This document shows, piece after piece, positions 7,806 to 16,231 of a stretch of 46,302 nt of DNA. Numbering within the stretch: the stretch's first letter is position 1; each line of letters begins with the position of its first letter. Below the pieces are notes generated by a model that made no database searches, had not been told where the DNA came from, and saw nothing but the letters and a program-made list of their open reading frames with translations. Both the position numbers and the translations under genes were made by a program. Source of the stretch: Gemmatimonadota bacterium (GTDB lineage: Bacteria > Latescibacterota > UBA2968); the NCBI GenBank assembly GCA_026706845.1, contig JAPOXY010000155.1, positions 1 to 46,302 of the forward strand, written 5' to 3'.

Positions 7806-8815
7806 GTGTCGTTCTCCTCGGCGGACTCGCATTGCAAATAAAACTCTTGCAACTTAGCCTGTAGCAGTTTCTTGTCCGGTAACTGCCTATGATATTCGGC
7901 AATCAATGCGGGCGAAAGCGTGCGGCTAAGCGCGTACTCGACAACTTCCACGTCTTTGCTCGCACATAGCAAAACACCGATAGCTGGTTGTTCGTGAGGC
8001 TTCTTCACATCGCGGTCCAAAGCCTCTAGATAAAAATTTAGCTTGCCCAAATACTCCGGCTCAAACCGCCCCACCTTCAGTTCAAACGCGACCAAACAAT
8101 TAAGCTCGCGATGGAAAAAGAGCAGGTCGAGTGCAAAATCGCGACCACCAACCTGAAGAGGAAACTCCGCACCTACAAAACAAAAATCCCGACCCAATTC
8201 GATCAGAAAATTTTGCAACTTTGCAATGAGTGCCCGCTGTAAATCAGACTCTGCGTGATCACCGGGCAAATCGAGAAACTCCAGCAAATAGACATCTTTA
8301 AGTACTTCCTGAGCTTCTGGATGTAATTGTCTCAGCACTGCTGAGACTTTTGGCGGATTGAGGACAGTCCGCTCAAACAACCCACCCTGAAATTGACGTT
8401 CAAGCTCACGGCTAGACCATCTTTCGCGGATCGCTACTTTCAGATAAAACTCGCGTTCTTCTGGGGTTTTGCTCTGCGACATGATGATAAGGTTGTGCGT
8501 CCATGGCAATTGTCGCACCAGTGGTGAGACTTTTTCATCATCCCGATAGGTTGCGTAAAATTGCCGCATCCGAAACAGATTCGCCCTTGTAAATCCACGC
8601 AAACCAGGCTGCGTCGTTTTGAGATAATTCGCCAATTGATTGACGACACCCTCGCCCCACGCCGCAGACGCCAATTTGTTATGGATATATTCCCCAACCT
8701 GCCAGTACAGTTCGACCAGCATTGTATTGACCGCCGAGTACGCACGCTGTTTTGCTATGGCAATCATCTGGACGACTTCATCGAAGTCTCGACTGTGAAT
8801 CACGTTATCACCCAT
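7802..8815 (-). CDS. YhcG-family PDDEXK nuclease (DUF1016)
   Basis: 337 aa. The N-terminal DUF1016 part has 'ELYWQVGEYIHNKL' (about 35-48) and the helical 'GLRGFTRANLFRMRQFY'. 'QLPWTHNLIIMSQSKTPEER' is the conserved central block. The C-terminal PDDEXK nuclease core shows the catalytic Asp in 'FALDLLFFHRELNCLVAFEL' and E-x-K in 'AFELKVGRFEPEYLGKL' (about 240-270). Members are often found next to or inside type I RM operons and are DNA-acting. Here the start lies within the last 8 bp of hsdM and the stop overlaps the hsdS start (ATGA), so all three should be made together. Whether it replaces, assists or is independent of HsdR cleavage is unknown. Confidence 0.93.
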   Translation of the reverse strand: MGDNVIHSRDFDEVVQMIAIAKQRAYSAVNTMLVELYWQVGEYIHNKLASAAWGEGVVNQLANYLKTTQPGLRGFTRANLFRMRQFYATYRDDEKVSPLVRQLPWTHNLIIMSQSKTPEEREFYLKVAIRERWSSRELERQFQGGLFERTVLNPPKVSAVLRQLHPEAQEVLKDVYLLEFLDLPGDHAESDLQRALIAKLQNFLIELGRDFCFVGAEFPLQVGGRDFALDLLFFHRELNCLVAFELKVGRFEPEYLGKLNFYLEALDRDVKKPHEQPAIGVLLCASKDVEVVEYALSRTLSPALIAEYHRQLPDKKLLQAKLQEFYLQCESAEENDT

Positions 8816-10829
8816 TCAAAATCCCTCCAACCGTTTCAACAATACCATCCGTCACACCTTCAATCATTTCAACAATAACATCCGTCACACCTATCAAATC
8901 CGCACCAATTTCATCTAACGGGCGGGGCGGTTTGAACGTATAGAAATACCGGTTAAAGGGAATCTCGTAACCCACTTTTGTCTTGCTGTAATCTATCCAG
9001 GCATCGGGCACATGAGGCTGAATCTCACGTTCAAAATACTCGTCAATATCCTCTCGCAACGGCACATTTTCATAATCGCGCAAATCGGGATCGGGTTCTG
9101 GTTCTCCCTTGCGATTGGTACAAACATCAGCGGTCTCATCATACTCGCTCAAGGATTGATAGATCAACTTCAATTGAGCCGCAGTAATATTCACTTGCGC
9201 CCCTGTAAAAGCATCCGTAAGAAGGCGAATAAACTCATCGCGGTTTTTGTATTTGTAATCACCCTCAAGTGTACCCAGAACCTCAATAATGCGTTGTTGC
9301 AGTTCTTGCGACAAACGGGTAAAGCTCCTCGCCGACTTGAGAATCTCAATGCGATCTTCACACACCTGAAAATTGCGCTTGAGCGGGCGTTCAACGGTAA
9401 TGCGTTGATACCCGAAATCAACATTGTCAAAAATCTTCACCCGGTCCTGCACATCCTCAAAATCACCAAAAAGTTGCGTAATCTCCGCGATCTGTTGATC
9501 GGAAATCTCCTTGCGCTTGCTACCCAGGCTCTGGATCATTGCAACGTGAAAATCTGTGGCATTGATCAATTGCACTTTACCCTTGCGTTGCGGCGTCTTC
9601 TGATTAGTAATAATCCAGATATACGTCGCAATGCCCGTATTGTAAAACATATCTGTAGGCAGGGCTATAATCGCTTCCAAATAATCATTCTCAATAATCC
9701 AGCGACGGATCTCGCTCTCCCCACTACCCGCGCTGCCCGTAAAAAGAGGCGACCCATTGAGCACAACAGCCAGACGGGACAAATCGTCATTCTGATTAAA
9801 CTTTGAAATCATGTGCTGCACAAAAAGCAAAGAACCATCGCTAACACGCGGAAGCCCTGCGCCAAAGCGTCCCTTATACCCCAGGAGATTGGCTTCGTCC
9901 TTAACCTCGGATTCAACCTTCTTCCACTCAACCCCAAACGGCGGATTGGACAACAAATAGTCAAATTTCTCATCGGGAAGGCCATCCTCTGTAAAACTAT
10001 TACCAGGATGAATATTTTTCGCATCTTGCCCCTTAATCATCATATCTGACTTACAAGTCGCATAACTCTCATCATTCAGTTCCTGCCCGTACACAATCAA
10101 ACTGGCTTCTGGATTGAGTTCTCTGAGATAATCCTCCGCAATAGAAAGCATCCCTCCCGTGCCACACGCCGGATCGTACAACTTGCGAATAATACCCCGT
10201 TGGGTAAGCGCGGCCTCATCCTCTAAAAAAAGAAGATTGACCATCAACCGGATAACTTCACGAGGCGTAAAATGCTCGCCAGCCGTCTCATTGCTCTGTT
10301 CGGAAAACCTGCGGATGAGTTCTTCAAAAATATATCCCATCTGCAGATTGGAAACGCGATCCGGATGTAAATCCGCCTGTGCAAAACGGCTGACAATCAG
10401 ATAGAGCAAATTATCCCGGTCGAGCCGCGCAACCTGTTCGGGCAGATTAAAACGATCGATAAAAATATCACGCGCATCATACGAAAACCCGTTAATCATA
10501 TTATTCAAATTAGCAGCAATATTGTCGGGATCGTCCAGCAGTCTCTCAAAGGTAAACGGACTTGTATTGTGAAAATTGTTTCCACTCGCCATATTGAGCA
10601 TTGTCTCGCGCATCGTATCGTCAATATTCTCAGGCAGACTTTCCAATTGCGCCTGCACAGCGTCTTTCGTGGGCACCAACACGCAATCGAGCCGTCGCAA
10701 AACCGTGAACGGCAGCACCACCTTCCCGTACTCCGATTGCTTGTAATTGCCCCGCAGAAGTTCGGCAATAGACCAGATAAAACCGATATGTTCACCAAAA
10801 TCCGCACGGGTACTCAAATTATTTGTCAT
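8808..10829 (-). CDS. hsdM: Type I restriction-modification DNA adenine methylase subunit M
   Basis: 673 aa, ATG 10829 with AAGGGG upstream. An N-terminal helical HsdM_N region ('ELLRGNYKQSEYGKVVLPFT') is followed by the N6-adenine methyltransferase core. The AdoMet motif 'DPACGTGGMLSIAEDYL' is near residue 221 and the catalytic 'LLSNPPFGVEWKK' near 292, with 'ERFTPREVIRLMV'-like region before them (here 'GEHFTPREVIRLMVNLLFLE'). The C-terminal about 140 residues extend past the core and end in an 11-residue repeat (VTDVIVEMIEG / VTDGIVETVGG). It methylates the site chosen by HsdS, protecting host DNA and serving restriction. First gene of the operon; its stop lies inside the start of the YhcG nuclease gene. 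Confidence 0.96.
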   Translation of the reverse strand: MTNNLSTRADFGEHIGFIWSIAELLRGNYKQSEYGKVVLPFTVLRRLDCVLVPTKDAVQAQLESLPENIDDTMRETMLNMASGNNFHNTSPFTFERLLDDPDNIAANLNNMINGFSYDARDIFIDRFNLPEQVARLDRDNLLYLIVSRFAQADLHPDRVSNLQMGYIFEELIRRFSEQSNETAGEHFTPREVIRLMVNLLFLEDEAALTQRGIIRKLYDPACGTGGMLSIAEDYLRELNPEASLIVYGQELNDESYATCKSDMMIKGQDAKNIHPGNSFTEDGLPDEKFDYLLSNPPFGVEWKKVESEVKDEANLLGYKGRFGAGLPRVSDGSLLFVQHMISKFNQNDDLSRLAVVLNGSPLFTGSAGSGESEIRRWIIENDYLEAIIALPTDMFYNTGIATYIWIITNQKTPQRKGKVQLINATDFHVAMIQSLGSKRKEISDQQIAEITQLFGDFEDVQDRVKIFDNVDFGYQRITVERPLKRNFQVCEDRIEILKSARSFTRLSQELQQRIIEVLGTLEGDYKYKNRDEFIRLLTDAFTGAQVNITAAQLKLIYQSLSEYDETADVCTNRKGEPEPDPDLRDYENVPLREDIDEYFEREIQPHVPDAWIDYSKTKVGYEIPFNRYFYTFKPPRPLDEIGADLIGVTDVIVEMIEGVTDGIVETVGGILNG
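8834..8891 (-). repeat. 33-bp period tandem repeat at the 3' end of hsdM
   Basis: A 25-bp unit beginning TTTCAACAATA and ending CATCCGTCACACC occurs at 8834-8858 and 8867-8891, one base different, with a 33-bp period. That equals 11 codons, so copy-number change would keep the hsdM frame and only lengthen the tail of HsdM just before the overlap with the nuclease gene. Confidence 0.8.
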
Positions 10830-10869
10830 GGATACCCCTTGTATTTATTATAGGCGACCCAACATCACT

Positions 10870-10900
10870 GGATCGCGGCTCAACACCATGCCGCGATGAC
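10870..10900. repeat. REP-like hairpin, family A copy 1
   Basis: Arms ATCGCGGC (10872-10879) and GCCGCGAT (10890-10897) enclose a 10-base loop, preceded by ACTGG and followed by GAC. It lies in the 171-bp spacer between hsdM and the divergent glycosidase-like gene. The same element occurs at 12425 with paired base changes. Confidence 0.7.
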
Positions 10901-11000
10901 GGCGGCGCGGCTATGCCCTGTCAACCAATATAAAAAACTCTATACTTCTTTATCCCACAATATTAAAATGATCCTATAATAAAAATCAGGAGACAATATC

Positions 11001-12410
11001 ATGGCATCAGACATCAACTACGCAAGCTGGCCCCGGCATGTGGCACGTCACATCGATGTGGGTGACCAGAAGCAGCTCTTTCTGGACGACGGGTTTCTGG
11101 TAGAACGCGCCGAAGGGATTCGCTATGTCATGCACCAGCCAGTCAAACATTCGCAGAACCCACTGCTCGTACCCGACACGCCCTGGGAACTGCAAGTACA
11201 ACTCTACGGCTCCGTCCTGTGGGACGAAGAAGCCCAAACCCACAAAATGTGGTACACAAACCGAACTTACAAATACGGCAAAGACAGCGCAGTACTCATG
11301 GCTTATGCCACCTCTGAAGACGGGCTCAAATGGACAAAACCTACCCTCAACATCCTGCCCCATGACGGATCTGCCAAAAACAACTTGCTACTGGACCCCG
11401 GACCCGGCGGAAGCGGCGGCGTATGCGTCTTAAAAACACCCGAAGAGCAGGATCCCACCAAAAAATACAAAATGCTCTACAAAACCATCGAAGAAGGCGG
11501 CGGCCTAAAAGTCGCATTCTCGCCGGACGGCGTCCACTGGACAAAACATCCCAAAACCGTCTTACCCGGCGTCTTTGACACATTCAACGTCGCGGTCCAG
11601 GACAGCGACAAATACGTCGCGTACGTACGCATAAACCAGAGACCGCGGAAGCGGCACCGCGCATTGGGACGCATCGAATCCGAAGACTTCATCCACTGGA
11701 CCACACCGACAATCGTCCTGAAACCAGATGAGCGCGACCCCGAAGACACAGACATATACACATCCGCTGCATTTAAGTACCCGCAAGCGGATTATGCCTA
11801 TATTATGATGCCCAGCCTTTTTGATTGGCGAACGGGAAAACTTCAGGTACAATTGGCCACGAGTCGGGACAATGCAAATTGGAATCGAGCGGGGAACCGC
11901 GAGATCTTCATCCCGCTGGGAGATCCAGACAGTTATGAATCGGAAGAAATCATGGTCGGCGCGCCATCAGTCGTAAAAGATCAGATCCGCATCTACTACC
12001 ACGGCAGCAACCGGCCACACTGGAACGGGATGGGACGTCCGTTTGAAGAAAAAAGCGGCATTGGTCTGGCAACACTGCGCCTGGATGGATTCATCTCGAT
12101 TGACGCAGGCGAAAAACCGAGCGGCGGCACAATCACAACCGTACCCATACAATTCTCGGGCACCCACCTGGAAATAAACGCAGATGCAACCTGGGGAGAA
12201 ATACGCGTCGAAATTTTGGATGATACCAATGAAGTAATCGAAGGATTTGATCGCCTATCGTGTCAACCCGTAATCGGCGATTCCGTGCGCCATCGCGTCT
12301 CATGGTCGGGCGGCGATGTACGCACCTTAATCGGAACAACCGTAAAACTGCGATTTCATATCCTCTGCGCCCGGCTGTACGCCTTTCAATTTAGCACAGA
12401 TATTACGTAA
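11001..12410 (+). CDS. Beta-propeller glycosidase-like protein
   Basis: 469 aa. Repeated propeller-blade motifs of the GH32/43/DUF377 kind are visible: 'YGSVLWDEEAQTHKMWYTNR' (about 70-90), 'YATSEDGLKWTKP', 'VAFSPDGVHWTKH', 'GRIESEDFIHWTTP' and 'ATSRDNANWNR', each the S-x-D-G-x-x-W type blade signature, then 'KDQIRIYYHGSNRPHWNG'. The last about 100 residues look like a beta-sandwich. There is no signal peptide, so it is probably cytoplasmic, acting on imported oligosaccharides; the substrate cannot be read from sequence. The GGAG upstream of ATG 11001 supports the start. It is followed by a REP-like hairpin and a metallophosphoesterase gene. Confidence 0.8.
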   Translation: MASDINYASWPRHVARHIDVGDQKQLFLDDGFLVERAEGIRYVMHQPVKHSQNPLLVPDTPWELQVQLYGSVLWDEEAQTHKMWYTNRTYKYGKDSAVLMAYATSEDGLKWTKPTLNILPHDGSAKNNLLLDPGPGGSGGVCVLKTPEEQDPTKKYKMLYKTIEEGGGLKVAFSPDGVHWTKHPKTVLPGVFDTFNVAVQDSDKYVAYVRINQRPRKRHRALGRIESEDFIHWTTPTIVLKPDERDPEDTDIYTSAAFKYPQADYAYIMMPSLFDWRTGKLQVQLATSRDNANWNRAGNREIFIPLGDPDSYESEEIMVGAPSVVKDQIRIYYHGSNRPHWNGMGRPFEEKSGIGLATLRLDGFISIDAGEKPSGGTITTVPIQFSGTHLEINADATWGEIRVEILDDTNEVIEGFDRLSCQPVIGDSVRHRVSWSGGDVRTLIGTTVKLRFHILCARLYAFQFSTDIT

Positions 12411-12424
12411 CAACCCTGAATAGA

Positions 12425-12456
12425 CTGGATTGCGGCTAAAACCCTGCCGCAATGAC
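12425..12456. repeat. REP-like hairpin, family A copy 2
   Basis: Arms ATTGCGGC (12429-12436) and GCCGCAAT (12446-12453) with a 9-base loop. Compared with the copy at 10872, base pairs C-G and G-C have become T-A and C-G style partners so that the stem is kept. Same orientation as copy 1; the two copies flank the glycosidase-like gene. Confidence 0.7.
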
Positions 12457-12508
12457 AACCAAAACCTTCGAGTTAATAGTTGACAGACCCCTAACCCAAG
12501 GAGACCCC

Positions 12509-13414
12509 ATGCCTTCACACTTTGTCTTTGTCACAGACAGCCATCACCACGCCGCTGCCGAAAAAGACTTCGGCGCGCCAAAAATGCTGACGCGCAGCCA
12601 TGAAATACACCGTGCAATGGTACCCGCCATCAACGCCTGCAAAGCGGACTTCATCGTACACGGCGGCGATGTGGTCTGCGGAGGTGGCGCATTTGAAATG
12701 CCCTATGATATCTACTTGCAAACCATAGATGAAGCCAAAAACGCATTTGACGGCCTTCACGCGCCCACATACTACGTCCCGGGCAATCACGATTGCGATG
12801 CCCAGGAAGGGAGTTTTGAGGCTTTTGCCAGACAATTTCCAATCCCCGAAACCCTGGACATTGTCGAAGCCGCGCCGCGCCTGCGCCTGGCACTCGCCAA
12901 CGTGTATCCCGTCAGCCCACTGGAAGACAGTTTGGGCACCTGGACAGAAGCACACGACCGCATCTTGCGCGAAGCCGCCGCAAAAGCTCATAATGACCGC
13001 TGCGCCCTCATCCTGTTCATTCACCCCTGGGTCTTCCCCCAATACGAAGCACAGGCCGACTTTGTACCGGGTGGCATTGTCACCAACGCCGAGCAACTCA
13101 TGGAAGCCGTAAAAGACCTGCCCGCTGTCGTAGCCATCTTCACCGGACACAGACACATCAATCGCATCCGCATGTATCGCGACTTCCTCATCGTTGACAC
13201 CGCCTGCCTGATTGGTTTCCCCTTGGGCTTCCGCGAAATCTGGCTCACAGAAGACGGCTATTTCAAAACGCGCTTCCGCACACTGGACCTGCCCGACCTG
13301 ATGCAGGCTTCCTTTGACCGCTCCCCCATACAAACAAATCAAATGTGGCAAGGTGAAATCCACGACCGCGACACAGAAATTTTGATCCCGCGACTAAAAG
13401 CCCTCTGGGGATAA
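12509..13414 (+). CDS. Calcineurin-like metallophosphoesterase
   Basis: 301 aa from ATG 12509, placed 6 bp after AAGGAG (12498-12503); an upstream in-frame ATG at 12452 falls in the repeat and is less likely. All metallophosphoesterase motifs are present in order: D-x-H 'FVTDSHHH' (about 6-13), G-D 'HGGDVVCGG' (about 51-59), G-N-H-D 'VPGNHDCD' (about 90-97), the H of 'LFIHPWVFPQ', and G-H-x-H 'FTGHRHINR' (about 210-218). This binds two metals and hydrolyses phosphomono- or diesters; the substrate is unknown. No signal peptide. It follows the glycosidase-like gene on the same strand and converges with the enoyl-CoA hydratase gene, 1 bp between stops. Confidence 0.92.
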   Translation: MPSHFVFVTDSHHHAAAEKDFGAPKMLTRSHEIHRAMVPAINACKADFIVHGGDVVCGGGAFEMPYDIYLQTIDEAKNAFDGLHAPTYYVPGNHDCDAQEGSFEAFARQFPIPETLDIVEAAPRLRLALANVYPVSPLEDSLGTWTEAHDRILREAAAKAHNDRCALILFIHPWVFPQYEAQADFVPGGIVTNAEQLMEAVKDLPAVVAIFTGHRHINRIRMYRDFLIVDTACLIGFPLGFREIWLTEDGYFKTRFRTLDLPDLMQASFDRSPIQTNQMWQGEIHDRDTEILIPRLKALWG

Positions 13415-13415
13415 A

Positions 13416-14201
13416 CTATCGCCCCTGAAAATCCGGCTTGCGCTTCTCCATAAATGCTGCGCGGCCCTCTTTGTAATCCTCGCTCGCAAAACACGCATCG
13501 ATAACCCGCTGGCACAAATCGAGATCGCGCTGATCTGCATCTTTGCCAATCTCTGCAATAATCTGCTTGGTCGCGCTAATCGTAAGCGGCGCATTACCCG
13601 CAATGGTCTCGGCATAATCATCCACATAAGCGTCTAACTCATCCCGAGACAAAACCCGGTTAATCAGACCCATGTGATACGCCTCAGAAGCATTGAACCG
13701 ACGCGCCGTAAACAAAATCTCGCACGCATTGGCAGGACCCACCAGCCCCACAAGCGGTTTGAGCGCACCGTACCCATATCCCAGGCCCAGCTTTGCAGCG
13801 GGAATGGCAAAAGACGAATCATCGGACGCAATCCGCAAATCGCAACACAGCGCAGTCGCAAGCCCCCCGCCAATACAATACCCCGCAATTTTTGCAATCG
13901 TGGGTTTGAGCACCTGCGCGAGCTTCTCATAAGCGCGTCCCATAGTCGCGTTATACACCTCCACCGCATCTGCCGTCCCGCGTTGCGCTTCAAATTGCGA
14001 AATATCTGCCCCCGCAGAAAACGCCCTGCCGCCCTCGCCCGAAAGCACAATAACGCGAACAGCATCATCCGATTCAAAATCGTCAATAGCCCGCGCCATA
14101 CCCTGCCACATCTCATAAGAAATGGCATTGTGTTTCTCTGGCTGATTCAGGCGAATATGTCCAACACCACCATCTTTCTGCACAATAATTTTATCTGACA
14201 T
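13416..14201 (-). CDS. Enoyl-CoA hydratase/isomerase family protein
   Basis: 261 aa from ATG 14201, with GGGGAG 4 bp upstream; the in-frame ATG at 14225 lacks a site. The crotonase fold is shown by 'GHIRLNQPEKHNAISYEMW', 'GGRAFSAGADISQFEAQ' (about 60-76), and 'AKIAGYCIGGGLATALCCDL' (about 100-119), where the oxyanion-hole glycines lie. The catalytic Glu region reads 'SFAIPAAKLGLGYGYGALKP'. The first usual Glu position here is Ala/Ala-Lys, so hydratase activity is not assured; isomerase or another CoA chemistry is possible. It lies 20 bp downstream of the CaiB-type CoA transferase, suggesting that the two act on the same acyl group. Confidence 0.9.
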   Translation of the reverse strand: MSDKIIVQKDGGVGHIRLNQPEKHNAISYEMWQGMARAIDDFESDDAVRVIVLSGEGGRAFSAGADISQFEAQRGTADAVEVYNATMGRAYEKLAQVLKPTIAKIAGYCIGGGLATALCCDLRIASDDSSFAIPAAKLGLGYGYGALKPLVGLVGPANACEILFTARRFNASEAYHMGLINRVLSRDELDAYVDDYAETIAGNAPLTISATKQIIAEIGKDADQRDLDLCQRVIDACFASEDYKEGRAAFMEKRKPDFQGR

Positions 14202-14221
14202 TGAACTCCCCACAGAGAACA

Positions 14222-15409
14222 TCAAACGACATTCCCCTCTTTCATAGCCGCAATTTCATCTTCCGAAAACCCAAACTCACTCAAAATCTCATCCGTATGC
14301 TCACCCCGTTCGGGCGACGCCCTGTAGGGCAGATCTGGCGCATTGCTCAAATTAGTCGCATTCCTCACCACATCACAATCCCCCATAACGCGGTTAGTCA
14401 CAGAACGCGACATCTTCAAGTGCATAACCTGCGGATCAGACCACATCTCATCCATCTTATAAATTGGCCCACACGGCACACCCGCGGCATTCAGCGCATC
14501 AATCCAATAGGCACTATCTCGCCCTAAAAAATACTTTTGCAAATGCTCATTCAGCACATCCCGATTGGTCAACCGCACTCCGCCATTGGAAAACCTCTCA
14601 TCCCTGTACAAATCCCCAGCGCCCAGCACATCGCACAGACGCTGCCACATAAGCTCCCCGCTACAGGCAATATTGATATACCCATCGCGGGTTTGAAACA
14701 CCCCCGTCGGAATACTCGTGGGATGATTATTACCCGCCTGCTCGGGCACCTCATTTGCAATCAACCACCGCGCCGCCTGAAAATCCAGCATCGCAATCTG
14801 AGCTTCCAGCAATGACGTATGCACCCACTGCCCCTCCCCGGTCTCCTCGCGCTGAAGCAAAGCAGTGAGAATACCAATAGCGGTGTACAAACCAGAAGCG
14901 AGATCTGCAATCGGCACCCCAACGCGCACCGGACCCTGCCCAGGCAAACCCGTAATCCACATTAACCCCCCCATACCCTGTGCAATCTGATCAAAACCCG
15001 GGCGCAATCTATATGGTCCCTCCTGCCCAAATCCCGAAATACTCGCGTACACAATACCCGGATTCTCTCTCTTACACCTCTCATACCCAATATCGAGGCG
15101 ATCTTTAACATCGGGCCGAAAATTCTCCACAACCACATCTGCGCGCTTAACCATGCGGAAAAACGCCTCGCGACCCACATCGGCTTTGAGATTCAAAGTC
15201 ATCCCGCGTTTATTCCTGTGCAAATTCTGAAAATCCGGCCCGTGACGCGGTCCCCCCATGGTCTTCGCCTCGTCAATACTTTCAGGCGGCTCAATTTTAA
15301 TAATATTCGCCCCCCAATCCGCGAGCTGACGCACAGCAGTGGGACCCGCGCGCACGCGGGTCAAATCGAGCACAGTAAAACGGGCGAGAGGTGCATGTCC
15401 ATTTTTCAT
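14222..15409 (-). CDS. CaiB/BaiF family CoA transferase
   Basis: 395 aa, type III CoA transferase. N-terminal signature 'FTVLDLTRVRAGPTAVRQLA' (about 11-30) and 'DWGANIIKIEPPE'. 'FQNLHRNKRGMTLNLK' is the CoA-binding segment. The catalytic Asp lies in 'VGVPIADLASGLYTAIGILT' (about 165-184). These enzymes move CoA between carboxylic acids through an aspartyl-CoA thioester. The donor and acceptor are not predictable. GAGGAG lies 12 bp before ATG 15409. It is upstream of the enoyl-CoA hydratase gene and 15 bp downstream of the PhyH-like gene, consistent with a catabolic operon. Confidence 0.93.
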   Translation of the reverse strand: MKNGHAPLARFTVLDLTRVRAGPTAVRQLADWGANIIKIEPPESIDEAKTMGGPRHGPDFQNLHRNKRGMTLNLKADVGREAFFRMVKRADVVVENFRPDVKDRLDIGYERCKRENPGIVYASISGFGQEGPYRLRPGFDQIAQGMGGLMWITGLPGQGPVRVGVPIADLASGLYTAIGILTALLQREETGEGQWVHTSLLEAQIAMLDFQAARWLIANEVPEQAGNNHPTSIPTGVFQTRDGYINIACSGELMWQRLCDVLGAGDLYRDERFSNGGVRLTNRDVLNEHLQKYFLGRDSAYWIDALNAAGVPCGPIYKMDEMWSDPQVMHLKMSRSVTNRVMGDCDVVRNATNLSNAPDLPYRASPERGEHTDEILSEFGFSEDEIAAMKEGNVV

Positions 15410-15424
15410 AACACAAGTAACTCC

Positions 15425-16231
15425 TCAATAACTTACGCCTTGCACACCCGGCGGCATCTTTGGCGGCAAGGGCTGAACAATTTTACGTCGTTCAGGCGTC
15501 AAACGCGCAATCAACTCGGGCGAAGGCTGATAGCCGTATCGGTCATTGCCCCAGTGCGGACCATAGCGAATAATAGCAACGCGACGCTCACCGGGGCGCG
15601 TGCGCTCTGACGAACCGTGCGCCATACAATCCACAAAAAAAACCGCATCACCCGCATCGAGCTGAATCTGAACAGCCGCTTCAACGCGGTCCAGCGAATG
15701 CCCACTACCCGTGCCCTCGGGATCCTCAAACGCGGGATGAAGCAAATTGGACTTATGCGAACCGGGAATCGCCATCGTCGCCCCATCGCCATCCCCAATA
15801 TCGTTAAGCGCCAGCAAAATATTGATCTGCCCACAGCGAAACTGATTGTTGTGAAAGCGAAACTGCGTGCGGATACGCCTTTTGTGCGCGCCCGAATGAA
15901 TGCGCGTCGCACCGCCCCGAGACCGAATATCGATAAATGATTCATCTATAAAAAGACCATCATCCCCACCGACAAAGCGCCTCATGTGATGAACCCACGA
16001 TGGATGGTCAATCAAGCGTTCAAAAGATTCACCCATTTCAAAAATATTGTGCAAATGTCGTGGGCCCCCGCTCCGATGAACCCATCCCCTCCATCCATCG
16101 GGTTCGAGATCGCGATACGTATCGATAATCTCATTGAGTTTGACGAGATGCTCGGCATCCACGGCATTTTTGAGCACAATATAGCCGCGCAAATCAAAAA
16201 GATACTCCTCCATTTCAGTCGGTCGCATCAT
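15425..16231 (-). CDS. Phytanoyl-CoA dioxygenase (PhyH)-like protein
   Basis: 268 aa from ATG 16231 (ATGA overlap with the HAD stop). 'YLFDLRGYIVLKNAVDAEHL' at the N-terminus, 'GDGDGATMAIPGSHKSNLLH' (about 155-174) and 'AGDAVFFVDCMAHGSSERTR' (about 205-224) with the distal His and Arg define the PhyH double-stranded beta-helix. The usual iron-binding H-x-D seems to be replaced: the aligned segment reads 'FRFHNNQFRCGQIN'. Either another acidic ligand is used or the enzyme is inactive or halogenase-like in ligand set. Substrate unknown. In the operon HAD - PhyH - CoA transferase - enoyl-CoA hydratase. Confidence 0.88.
   Translation of the reverse strand: MMRPTEMEEYLFDLRGYIVLKNAVDAEHLVKLNEIIDTYRDLEPDGWRGWVHRSGGPRHLHNIFEMGESFERLIDHPSWVHHMRRFVGGDDGLFIDESFIDIRSRGGATRIHSGAHKRRIRTQFRFHNNQFRCGQINILLALNDIGDGDGATMAIPGSHKSNLLHPAFEDPEGTGSGHSLDRVEAAVQIQLDAGDAVFFVDCMAHGSSERTRPGERRVAIIRYGPHWGNDRYGYQPSPELIARLTPERRKIVQPLPPKMPPGVQGVSY

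Noticed and set aside
12515-13363. 282-aa minus-strand ORF opposite the metallophosphoesterase
   Set aside because: The plus strand carries all catalytic motifs; this frame shows none.
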